Assembly: GCA_023255165.1 (NCBI GenBank)
Contig: JALRJD010000242.1
Coordinates: 1 to 23,306 of the forward strand
DNA: 23,306 bases
Direction: 5' to 3'
DNA from: Porticoccaceae bacterium
GTDB taxonomy: Bacteria; Pseudomonadota; Gammaproteobacteria; Pseudomonadales; Porticoccaceae
The notes under the pieces are model-generated. The model had not been told where the DNA came from. It worked only from the letters and a program-made list of their open reading frames with translations, and made no database searches. Positions 7,564 to 15,483 of the stretch are shown here, in pieces; within the stretch, counting starts at the first letter, position 1; each line of letters opens with the position of its first letter. The translations under genes and the position numbers were made by a program.

Positions 7564-9492
7564 TTAATTATCAACCTCATAGACCAGCAGCACGCCGCCG
7601 GGCATCTTGCCGGCAAAGCCATAACCGCTGTTGGTGATCAGCTTACCGTCCACCGCAATTGCCGAGGCACTGCCGCCGATCGATCCACCGCTGGCGGTGT
7701 CGCCGCTGACTGTTTTAAATTCCTGGGCGGTGTCGCTATGCCAGAGTATCTTGCCGTTGCGGCGATCATAGGCGCGCAGATGGCCGTCATTGGAACCGGC
7801 AAACACCAGCTCTGATGTCGCACTGGGCACGGTTTGATAGCCCGGGTAACAGGCCGGACGTCCATTGCAGATAGTGTCAGCCGAGGGCGCTTCCCAGACA
7901 TAGTCACCGCTGACAATATCCAGTGCGTAGACGCCGGGGCGAGGATCCATATCGTAGCTGCGACCATCGGGGACATCGGTCACTGGCACATAGAGCACAC
8001 CCTCATAGGCAGCCAGGCCAAATAGAATGCCGCCCACGACACCACCGCGACCAACGCGTTTTTTCCATATCAGTTTGCCGCTGTCAGGGTCGACGGCCAT
8101 TACCTGACCCCCTTTATCCGCAGCCAATACATACTGTTTGCCATCGCTACCCGTTGCCAGAACAGGGCTGGAACCAAAGTCTAAATCCGGTCCATCTTCC
8201 TCCGGACAGTTGTGTTGAGTGATTTCATCACAGGAGCCATTCCAGGCATCGTTGGCGGTGGCCTGATAGTGCCAGAGGATCGCGCCGCTCTCCAGATCGA
8301 TGGCGACAATGCTGTCGCTCAGCTCGGTCGCCGGTGAGGAATAGTTGTCCCCAGTGGCGACATAGATTTGCCCCCGCTTGCGATCGACCGCGGCCGACGT
8401 CCAGATTGGCACACCAGATGGGCCGTAGGAGTTGGCACCAGAGCCATTTTTGCCCCGCAGTTTCGGTTCGGTGATCAGCATGGTGCGACGCTTCTCTTTG
8501 CCGGTGGCCGCATCAAGCGCCACCAGAGAGCCGCGGAAGGTGCAGCAAGGGTAGTTTGGATCAGAGGCGGAACCCTCTTCCAGCGACGAGGTTGGCACAA
8601 ACAATGTGTCGTCCACCAGAGTGGCGGTGCCACTTAGAGTCAGCACCGGGTGCTCGTCCATGCGCGTGCGCCAGACCAGTTCACCGGTTTTGGCTTTAAC
8701 CGCGTACTGGAAGCCGATCAAGTCGCCAAAAAACAGCAGCGGTTCGGCGTCTTTATCGGCGTCGTTTAAATCGCTGATCAGAATGCCCACCTTGACCTCG
8801 GCCGATGCCTGAAAAGTCCAGTGCGCACAGCCGGTTTCAAGATCCAGTGCATAGACTGTGCCGGGCTGGCTGCCAACAAACATTGTGTTGCCGACCACCA
8901 GTGGCTGTGAACGTGCGCGCACCGAGCCGGGAAACGCCAGGGCCCACTTCAGCTTGAGTGTGCCGACATTGGCCCGATTGATGCCCGCGTAGTCATCAGG
9001 GATCGAGTGGGAGTTGTGTTCATCAAAACCCCAGCCCTGCAGTACGGGCTGGCTGGACAATGCAATTGGCGCTGCATCCGCACCGCACATCAGCGTCGGC
9101 GCGGCCTGCTTTTCGGCGCCCAGTTTGCGCGAGGGCAGGTACTGCGCCACAGCTTCCTTATCTTGCAGTGACAGGTGCGCGGTTTGATTGCGCATCACGC
9201 CATCGGTCATGGCCTTGAGGATCGATTCCGGCGTCATAAATTGCATAATAAAACGCTGCGGCGCCCGATTGAGACCGTGCTCGTGGCAATTGATACAGAG
9301 GCCGTTATAAACCGCTTCACCTCTGGCCGCAATGTCGGGGCTCAGGTTGGCGGTAATATCTTTATAGCTATCAGATTTGGCGGTCTCGTCTATCGGGCCA
9401 TTGACGGGCGCGCCAACAGCCATAAGTGGTGCGAGTATTAATAAAGCAATTGGAAGCAGTCTCAAACGAGTGCCTGTGCGCTGTGCAAACAT
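7564..9492 (-). CDS. Quinohemoprotein dehydrogenase (cytochrome c + PQQ beta-propeller)
   Basis: An exported alcohol dehydrogenase-like protein of 642 residues, closest in layout to the polyvinyl-alcohol dehydrogenase (cytochrome) group. A signal peptide spans about 1-28 (RLRLLPIALLILAPLMAVGA). The N-terminal monoheme cytochrome c domain has C66-x2-C69-H70 and a likely axial Met100. The rest is a PQQ-binding-like propeller with repeated blade motifs such as GTVYALDLETG, GSLVALDAATGK and VMAVDPDSGKLIW. A vicinal Cys pair at 315-316 recalls the disulfide near PQQ in methanol-dehydrogenase-type enzymes. The start at 9492 is preferred over an upstream in-frame start at 9546: GGGGGAG lies 8 bp upstream and the signal peptide follows directly. 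The likely role is periplasmic oxidation of a primary or secondary alcohol, passing electrons to c-type cytochromes. No PQQ biosynthesis genes are present. Confidence 0.85.
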   Translation of the reverse strand: MFAQRTGTRLRLLPIALLILAPLMAVGAPVNGPIDETAKSDSYKDITANLSPDIAARGEAVYNGLCINCHEHGLNRAPQRFIMQFMTPESILKAMTDGVMRNQTAHLSLQDKEAVAQYLPSRKLGAEKQAAPTLMCGADAAPIALSSQPVLQGWGFDEHNSHSIPDDYAGINRANVGTLKLKWALAFPGSVRARSQPLVVGNTMFVGSQPGTVYALDLETGCAHWTFQASAEVKVGILISDLNDADKDAEPLLFFGDLIGFQYAVKAKTGELVWRTRMDEHPVLTLSGTATLVDDTLFVPTSSLEEGSASDPNYPCCTFRGSLVALDAATGKEKRRTMLITEPKLRGKNGSGANSYGPSGVPIWTSAAVDRKRGQIYVATGDNYSSPATELSDSIVAIDLESGAILWHYQATANDAWNGSCDEITQHNCPEEDGPDLDFGSSPVLATGSDGKQYVLAADKGGQVMAVDPDSGKLIWKKRVGRGGVVGGILFGLAAYEGVLYVPVTDVPDGRSYDMDPRPGVYALDIVSGDYVWEAPSADTICNGRPACYPGYQTVPSATSELVFAGSNDGHLRAYDRRNGKILWHSDTAQEFKTVSGDTASGGSIGGSASAIAVDGKLITNSGYGFAGKMPGGVLLVYEVDN

Positions 9493-9554
9493 CGGTTTTT
9501 CTCCCCCGGAATTGATCCAGTCAGTCTGGTTATCGGTTTTTATCATCGGTCGGT

Positions 9555-10310
9555 TTAGTAAGCGTTCCAGCCGCCGTCAACATTCATTAGATTGCCTGTA
9601 CAGGCGGAGGCGCTATCCGACGCCATCCAAAGTACCGCATTGGCAATTTCCGCAGGTGAACAGAGACGCTTGTTGGCATGCAGCGATGCCATCTGCTTGA
9701 TGCCTTCTTCATCGAGAGATGAGACCAGCAATGGTGTCTCAACAAAGCCGGGGCAGATCGCATTGATGCGGATATTCTGCTCGCCATACTCGACGGCGGC
9801 GGTGCGTGTCATGCCGGCCACGGCAAATTTACTGGCAACATAAAAACTGGCACCAGCCACCACACGCTGACTCAGCGCCGAGGCCATATTGATAATATTG
9901 CCGCCGCCCTGGGCAGTCATCTGCTGCAGTTCGCGGCGCATGCACAGCCACACGCCTTTCAGATTGACGCCCATCAGGCGGTCATAGTCCGCTTCCTCGG
10001 TTTCGCCAACCGGTAGCAGTGGCGCCGAGATGCCGGCATTGTTCACTGCAATATCCAGTCGCCCGTGGAGTTTGACAGCCTCGTCCACCATGGCATCAAC
10101 CGATGCGCTCTGGCTGACATCGCCGATCACAGCGGATGCAACACCGCCAGCCTGGGTGATCATCTCAACCGTCTCTTGTGCGCTCTGTTCGGTGACATCG
10201 GAAATAACCACCTTGGCGCCCGCCGCCGCAAATGCGACTGCGCAGGCCTGGCCAATTCCGGCGCCGCCGCCAGTGATTAAAACGACTTTATCAGTGAAAT
10301 CTAAATGCAT
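9555..10310 (-). CDS. Short-chain dehydrogenase/reductase (classical SDR)
   Basis: A 251-residue NAD(P)-dependent oxidoreductase with a full classical SDR set: cofactor loop TGGGAGIG at 13-20, Asp38 after the second strand (favours NAD over NADP), NNAG at 90-93, and the catalytic triad Ser144, Tyr157, Lys161 (YVASK). The C-terminal RINAICPGFVETPLL and DGGWNAY segments are typical. It is cytoplasmic, with no signal peptide. AAGGA about 10 bp upstream supports the ATG. The gene lies 60 bp downstream of the cytochrome gene and 62 bp upstream of the quinohemoprotein, all on one strand, so it probably belongs to the same unit and oxidises or reduces a hydroxyl/keto group of the same substrate. The substrate cannot be predicted. 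Confidence 0.92.
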   Translation of the reverse strand: MHLDFTDKVVLITGGGAGIGQACAVAFAAAGAKVVISDVTEQSAQETVEMITQAGGVASAVIGDVSQSASVDAMVDEAVKLHGRLDIAVNNAGISAPLLPVGETEEADYDRLMGVNLKGVWLCMRRELQQMTAQGGGNIINMASALSQRVVAGASFYVASKFAVAGMTRTAAVEYGEQNIRINAICPGFVETPLLVSSLDEEGIKQMASLHANKRLCSPAEIANAVLWMASDSASACTGNLMNVDGGWNAY

Positions 10311-10370
10311 TGGTTACTTTCCTTTTAGCTATTTTTATTAAAGTTTTTTCAACGATTTTTTAAAGCGAGT

Positions 10371-10778
10371 TTAATTCTCAGCGGCGCCTTCGCTGATCCA
10401 TTTTTTAAAACTGGCAATCTCCCCGCTGCTGAGTGGTTGTGAACCAAACGGCATCTGCGTGCCCGTGCCACCCACATCGAGATGGCTGCCCAGCAGCTTG
10501 TGCATCAGATAGCTGGCCTCTGGTTGATAGGGTGAAACACGTTTCATGCCCGCCACTTCAACCGACTCAATGTTGACCAGATTGCTATAGGCGGCACGCG
10601 GATGCAAGGCCATCATGCCGGCCTCCTGACCGGTAAGGTGGCACACGGCACAGCGTGTTTTTAGAATCGGTACCAGATCTTTTTTAAAGCTGACGGCCTC
10701 GTTATCAGCCCCGGCAAGTGAGCTGAATGAAGCAACAAAAAGTGCGGTTAGCGCCGCCAGTGGCCATGTTTTGATCAT
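10371..10778 (-). CDS. Small exported monoheme cytochrome c
   Basis: A 135-residue periplasmic cytochrome. The signal peptide is residues 1-23 (TWPLAALTALFVASFSSLAGA, cleavage expected after LAGA). The heme site is C43-A-V-C46-H47, preceded by the DLVPILKTR motif seen in the c-type domain family first described from planctomycetes. Met109 in GTQMPFGSQPLSSGEIASF is the likely sixth ligand, and the C-terminus KKWISEGA is typical. The ATG overlaps the stop codon of the upstream flavoprotein gene by 4 bp (ATGA), which implies translational coupling. The natural reading is that this cytochrome accepts electrons from the exported flavoprotein, and perhaps from the quinohemoprotein encoded further downstream. 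Confidence 0.88.
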   Translation of the reverse strand: MIKTWPLAALTALFVASFSSLAGADNEAVSFKKDLVPILKTRCAVCHLTGQEAGMMALHPRAAYSNLVNIESVEVAGMKRVSPYQPEASYLMHKLLGSHLDVGGTGTQMPFGSQPLSSGEIASFKKWISEGAAEN

Positions 10779-12526
10779 GCTTTCAGTACCTGTTGACCAG
10801 CGATATAACCAAAGGTAACCGCCAGGCCAATGGTGCCTCCGGCGCCGGCATAGGCCTGACGTGTCGGGCTGGCAACACAGTTGCCGGCGCCAAACAGACC
10901 GGGAATTGGCTGGCTGTTATTGCCGATAATCTGGGCGTGGCGATTGATCATTGGGCCACCGCAAGTGTCGAGTGCGCCGGGCGCCAGAATAAAGGCATAG
11001 TAGGGGCCCTGTTCCGTGAAGGGGTGCATCACCAGATTCGGGTGCGGATTGACCGGATACTCGGTGCCGTCGCGGCGAGCGGAAAACAGCAGATGCCAGT
11101 CGGAATCATAATCGTGCAGGCCGCGGTTGTACTCAGGGTCGACACCGTCGCGTGCGTAGCCATTAAAACGTTCAACACTCTGTGCCAAATTCTGCTTAAA
11201 GCTATTGTCGAGTTTTTCATTGCCCGTCTTGGCGGCCACTGCGGCGAGTCGCTCATCGATGCGGTCAGCCAGTTGGTCAAGTGAATCGGCACTGATCATA
11301 TGCTGCGAACCGCGGGGATCGGACGGGAAGGGGAAAGCGCCACCAAAGGCATCCAGGCTGCGATGATCAAAGATCATAAACTGCATATGGTTGGTGAACT
11401 CTTCGCGGGTCGGATCGTAGGTAAAGTGGGTTTTGGTGCGGTCGTTATAGTTGCGCTTTTCGTTGGTCACGCGCTTGCCATATTTGTTGACGACTATCAT
11501 TGAATCACCGGGCAGCACAAAGGCGCCAAGGCCAATCGCGCGGTTCTCGAGCGCTTCCTCCAACACCACCTGGGTGCGCCAGGCTGTGTGCAGTGGGCCC
11601 ATGCGCGCGCCGGCTTCGGCGGCAATGCCGATAAAATCACCCGTTGAGCCGGGCATAGCGCAGGCGCCATAAATGCCGGGCTGATGCAGGTCGACCAGTT
11701 CAGTGTTGTGGGCGTAGCCACCAGAGCCGAAGATCACCCCTTTGCGGGCGCGGAAATTAAGGCTTTTGCCATTGTTATCGACACGTACGCCGATCACGCG
11801 ATCACCCTCTTTAATCAGGCTGGTCACTTGGTGTTCGGTGAGCATGGGCACGCCATTGGCTTCGAGCCATTCTGCCAGCTGTGCTGCCAGCGACCCCCCT
11901 CCGAGGCTTGATCCGGCACCAGCGGCGGGCTCGAGGGCGCGGCCCCGGGGTACTTTGTTCTCAGGAAGATGGTCGGCGTAGTCTGGCGAGTGCATGTCCA
12001 CCTGCCACATTTTAAATTCACGGAAATGCACTACAGCATTGTCTTCGAGCATGTCGATGGCGTCGGCGCCATGATCATAAAAGGCTTCAAGCAGGCTGTA
12101 GTTGTGCTGGTTCAGGCCGAGAGTTGGGCTGTCGGCATAATATTCGTTGGGGTAGGCAAAGCGGGCCAAAAATTTCAGGCAATCTTCTTTTTTGTCGTCG
12201 ACGCCGCGCTCGCGCATATAGCGGTGGTTGGGAATCCAGGTCACGCCACCACTTTTACCGGTGGTGCCACCCAGCATGGGCATTTTTTCGAGAATGATCA
12301 CCTCGGCGCCACCAAGGCGGGCCGTTGCCGCGGCGGTTCCGGCGGCAGCACCGCTGCCAACGCAGATAACATCGGTTTCCGCATCCCATTTAATTGCGCC
12401 AGTTGTGGTTGCTGAGCTGCTTGATGAAAGTGCTATGCCTCCGGCAATACCGGCTGCGGCACCCACTGCGGCACCGGCGCCGAGAAGTATGGCACGGCGG
12501 TTGGGGTTGGTTGGGCTGTCACTCAT
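10775..12526 (-). CDS. Tat-exported FAD-dependent dehydrogenase, ketosteroid-dehydrogenase/fumarate-reductase type
   Basis: A 583-residue FAD_binding_2 family flavoprotein. The N-terminus has a twin-arginine pair (R10, R11 in NRRAILLG) followed by a long Ala/Gly-rich hydrophobic stretch to about residue 33, as in Tat signals. The dinucleotide-binding GSGAAAG is at 57-63, with acidic Glu80 ending the second strand and GGTTGKSGG at 86-94. The C-terminal part (GPYYAFILAPGALDTCGG at about 507-524 and AYAGAGGTIGLAVTFGY at about 558-574) resembles 3-ketosteroid delta1-dehydrogenases, which carry catalytic Tyr residues in this area. Fumarate reductase-like or other enone-forming activity remains possible. 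It overlaps the downstream cytochrome gene by 4 bp. The start codon is the one directly before the Tat signal, although the upstream GGAA is a weak ribosome site. Export is unusual for steroid-type family members. Confidence 0.85.
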   Translation of the reverse strand: MSDSPTNPNRRAILLGAGAAVGAAAGIAGGIALSSSSSATTTGAIKWDAETDVICVGSGAAAGTAAATARLGGAEVIILEKMPMLGGTTGKSGGVTWIPNHRYMRERGVDDKKEDCLKFLARFAYPNEYYADSPTLGLNQHNYSLLEAFYDHGADAIDMLEDNAVVHFREFKMWQVDMHSPDYADHLPENKVPRGRALEPAAGAGSSLGGGSLAAQLAEWLEANGVPMLTEHQVTSLIKEGDRVIGVRVDNNGKSLNFRARKGVIFGSGGYAHNTELVDLHQPGIYGACAMPGSTGDFIGIAAEAGARMGPLHTAWRTQVVLEEALENRAIGLGAFVLPGDSMIVVNKYGKRVTNEKRNYNDRTKTHFTYDPTREEFTNHMQFMIFDHRSLDAFGGAFPFPSDPRGSQHMISADSLDQLADRIDERLAAVAAKTGNEKLDNSFKQNLAQSVERFNGYARDGVDPEYNRGLHDYDSDWHLLFSARRDGTEYPVNPHPNLVMHPFTEQGPYYAFILAPGALDTCGGPMINRHAQIIGNNSQPIPGLFGAGNCVASPTRQAYAGAGGTIGLAVTFGYIAGQQVLKA

Positions 12527-12587
12527 GTCTTTATTTCCGAATTAATGCCTGAAAATCGTGTCTTTTTGGTTAGGTTAAAAAACAGGT

Positions 12588-12612
12588 AAAAAAGGCGCCC
12601 AAAGGGCGCCTT
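12588..12612 (-). terminator. Intrinsic terminator of the TonB-dependent receptor gene
   Basis: On the minus strand AAGGCGCCC-TTT-GGGCGCCTT forms a 9-bp perfect stem with a 3-nt loop, immediately followed by a T run (the A run at 12588-12593 on the plus strand). It lies about 35 bp after the receptor stop and about 60 bp before the flavoprotein start. It therefore separates receptor and enzyme transcripts or attenuates read-through. Confidence 0.88.
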
Positions 12613-12646
12613 CTGTCTCACTTGTAACGACTACTGGTTGGCTCTC

Positions 12647-15046
12647 TTAAAAGCGCAGAGTTAATTGCGCTTCAAGGGTGCGGCCAGGGCCGCCGTAGCC
12701 AATCAAGTCAGCTTGCGAGCGACCGGCTGCGGCACCACTGCTGGCGCCTTCCAACATACCCGAGATAACCATCTCATCGGTCAGATTTTTGCCCATCACT
12801 TTCAGCTGCCAACGCTCATCGCTGCTGGCGATATACGCCATCGCGTTAAGCAGTGTGTAGGAATCGCGCAGACCGCCTGGGTGGCCCAGGGCAGAGGCGT
12901 TGTACTCGTCAGAGAACAGTGCGTCAGCGCCAAAGCCGATTCCCATACCGTTGGCCAGAGAGGTGTCATAGCTGATACCTGCGGATGCTGACCACTCAGG
13001 CGCCATACCGGTTTTACCACCGCTGATGTCCTGGCCTGGTTTGCCGGGGTAGCCTGGCAGGTCGGCGGAGCAACCGTTGGCAGCCGTCTGGCCGTCCCAG
13101 CAAGGCGAGATAAACTGGTCATACTTGGCGTCGTTATAAGCCAGTGTGCCGCGAACGCTGAGACCTGGCATTGCGTTGGGTGCAAACTCCATATCCAGCT
13201 CAAGACCTTCGGAAGTAGCCTTACCCGCGTTGATGGTCAGGAACACAATCGCCGCAGAGTCAAAGTAATCGAGTTGCAGATCGTCAAACTCGTAGGAGTA
13301 GACAGTGGCGTTCAAACGCAGCTGATTGTCCATCAGAGTTGATTTCATACCCACCTCAAAGCCCGAGGCAGTTTCCGGATCAAAGGTGAAATCTTTAACC
13401 TGGCTGCTTGCCGCAAACACCGCGCCGTTTGAAAAACCACCTGACTTGTAGGCTGTTTTATAGGCGGCATAAAAGTTCACGTCTTCGTTCATCTGCCAGC
13501 TAATGGTTGCTTCAGGAGACCATTCGGTAAACTCCTGGTCAGCATCGACACCACCTTCAAGCCAACCCAGCGCGATCTGGCCAAGTGCGTGAACATAGGG
13601 CTGAGCGAAAGAGGATGTCTTGGTCTCTTTGGTGTAGCGCGCACCACCGGTGATTTCGACGCTGTCGCTAAGCTCGTAACGCAGTTCGAAGAAAGGCGAG
13701 ATGGATTCGCCATCGGTGAAGCTTTCTTTGTTATAGGTGACATGCTCAAGTCCGCTGGGCGCTGAGCTGTCCCATGAGGCAAAACCGAAGGTTACCCACT
13801 GGTAGAACTGACGCTCGGTCTCTTGATAGAGCGCGCCAACCATAAAGTTGAATGGACCATCGAACTGACTGTCGATGCGAATTTCCTGCGACCAGGCCTG
13901 CCAGGTGGAGTGCTCGGTTGCGAAAATTGAACTGTCAGCGTTGGCGAAATCGCCAGGCAGTGCCCAATCGTTGCTGTTGTCCTGGATGTTGGTGATCGAT
14001 GCCAGCGAGTAGTTGCCAAAGTCATAGTTGATCTCAGCGTTGAATGACCAGCTCTCATAAGCATTGTAAAGATCGCTACCCTTGGCATATGGCAAGCCAT
14101 TGGCCAGTGTTTCGGGCAGACCGTTGTGGGCAGTGGTGAAGTTGTCGCCACAGGTTACGCCCCAGGCGCTCACACCGCCATCACAGCTAAATGGGATATG
14201 GTTGTAGGCGGAGTTTATCACTTCCACTTCACTGACCTGACCGGTCAAGACCACGGACAGATCGTCCGACGGATTGAATGCCAAGGTCAGGCGTGCCAGA
14301 GTTTCATCTTCCTGGGGAAGGTCGCGGTTATCGCCCGGGGTTACCTCAGTGTAGGTGTCTCCCGAAGTCCAGTCGGTGAAGGTGTAGCTTTTTTGATCGG
14401 CCTTGTTGGTGTACCAGCCACCATCCATTTGCGAGTCGCGAACCGCCAGACGCATGCCAACCGTGTCGGATAGAGGGCCGGAGATAATGCCTTCGAAGCG
14501 TGTCTGCTCGGTTTCAAACTCATAGCTAGCGCGGGCTTCCATCTCCCACTCTTCAGTGGGCTTGGCGGTAGTCAGGGAAATTACGCCAGCGGTGGCATTT
14601 TTACCAAAAAACAGCGATTGCGGGCCTTTCAAAATTTCAATCTGACCGAGGTCAAACATGCCTTCGTTAAGCACGCGGCCCTGACCGTAATAGGCGCCGT
14701 TCATAATAACGGACACCGATTGCTCAATACCGATACTGGTGGCACTGGATGCGCCGATACCGCGCATAGTGATCTGCGCGCCAGAACCGTTGGAGACACG
14801 ACCGACATACAACTGTGGCGTAATCTGCTGAATACGCTCGAGGCTGGTCACATCAAAATCTTCAATGCGTGCCTGTGACAGAGCCTGCATGGTCAGAGGT
14901 GCATCTTGAAGGCTTTCAGCTCGTTTACGAGCTGTCACGACAATCTCTTCCAGACCGCCCTTGGCCTCTTCCGCAGTGGAAAGGGTTGGAACAAACAAAG
15001 TCGATGTCGCCAGCGCGGTAGCGAGGCTAATCAGTTTACGTTTCAT
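12647..15046 (-). CDS. TonB-dependent outer-membrane receptor
   Basis: A 799-residue energised outer-membrane transporter with an N-terminal plug and 22-strand barrel. The start at 15046 is preferred over an upstream in-frame start at 15151, because AAAGGTAA precedes it and a signal peptide (MKRKLISLATALATSTLFVP, cleavage near STA-EEA) follows at once. The TonB-box-like EEIVVTAR is at 33-40. Plug motifs include QITMRGIGA, IEILKGPQSLFFGKNATAGVI and a following AKPTEEWE strand. The barrel ends with the insertion-signal-like LEAQLTLRF, with terminal Phe. It is not a siderophore receptor by any motif I can see; this subgroup is abundant in marine gammaproteobacteria and sphingomonads, where uptake of bulky organic compounds is often proposed. 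Neighbouring exported oxidases make uptake of their substrate the likely role. Confidence 0.93.
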   Translation of the reverse strand: MKRKLISLATALATSTLFVPTLSTAEEAKGGLEEIVVTARKRAESLQDAPLTMQALSQARIEDFDVTSLERIQQITPQLYVGRVSNGSGAQITMRGIGASSATSIGIEQSVSVIMNGAYYGQGRVLNEGMFDLGQIEILKGPQSLFFGKNATAGVISLTTAKPTEEWEMEARASYEFETEQTRFEGIISGPLSDTVGMRLAVRDSQMDGGWYTNKADQKSYTFTDWTSGDTYTEVTPGDNRDLPQEDETLARLTLAFNPSDDLSVVLTGQVSEVEVINSAYNHIPFSCDGGVSAWGVTCGDNFTTAHNGLPETLANGLPYAKGSDLYNAYESWSFNAEINYDFGNYSLASITNIQDNSNDWALPGDFANADSSIFATEHSTWQAWSQEIRIDSQFDGPFNFMVGALYQETERQFYQWVTFGFASWDSSAPSGLEHVTYNKESFTDGESISPFFELRYELSDSVEITGGARYTKETKTSSFAQPYVHALGQIALGWLEGGVDADQEFTEWSPEATISWQMNEDVNFYAAYKTAYKSGGFSNGAVFAASSQVKDFTFDPETASGFEVGMKSTLMDNQLRLNATVYSYEFDDLQLDYFDSAAIVFLTINAGKATSEGLELDMEFAPNAMPGLSVRGTLAYNDAKYDQFISPCWDGQTAANGCSADLPGYPGKPGQDISGGKTGMAPEWSASAGISYDTSLANGMGIGFGADALFSDEYNASALGHPGGLRDSYTLLNAMAYIASSDERWQLKVMGKNLTDEMVISGMLEGASSGAAAGRSQADLIGYGGPGRTLEAQLTLRF

Positions 15047-15483
15047 AACATTACCTTTTGTTGTTGTGGTTAAAGAATCATTTGCTGCAATCTGTATGCA
15101 GATCATCAAAACCGGACAGTCTGTAGCGTTGAGCCGCACCCTGAGATGCACATCTGATGCGCACTAATTAGTGAGGTTTAAGCGTAATGACTGGCGACAT
15201 AATTATTTTTGTATTTTTGTTTTAATTGCCGACGGAAACGTTACCCCATTCCTTTTGGGTAGTCAAATAAAACAGGCATACTTGTTTGTATTTCGAATAA
15301 GAGTCGCGGGAGTGGGTAGAGGGCTAGGGCAGGTGGCGCGTGCAGAGGGTCGGATGGAGGGCCATAAGCATTAGCCAACCGCCGCCATTGGCCATAGAAT
15401 GACTGTCAGAACGGCTATCTAGGGCGGCGCTAGAAAATTCAAGTTTAAACAGTTTATTGATCAGGCCTGGAGTAAACACAGTG
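15047..15483. promoter_or_regulatory. Divergent intergenic region with candidate operators
   Basis: This 437-bp gap between the receptor (-) and crotonase (+) genes contains no convincing ORF. It holds three inverted repeats upstream of the receptor: ATCTG-tatg-CAGAT (15090-15103), AGATG-ca-CATCT (15144-15155) and the perfect 12-bp palindrome CACTAATTAGTG (15162-15173). No confident -10/-35 pair was found for either gene. The part from about 15190 to 15450 shows no structure I can name. A regulator binding here could control both transcripts; no regulator gene is in the window. Confidence 0.4.

Noticed and set aside
15171..15374. 67-codon plus-strand frame in the receptor/crotonase gap
   Set aside because: It has no ribosome site, low-complexity Gly/Arg-rich content in the second half and no family resemblance.
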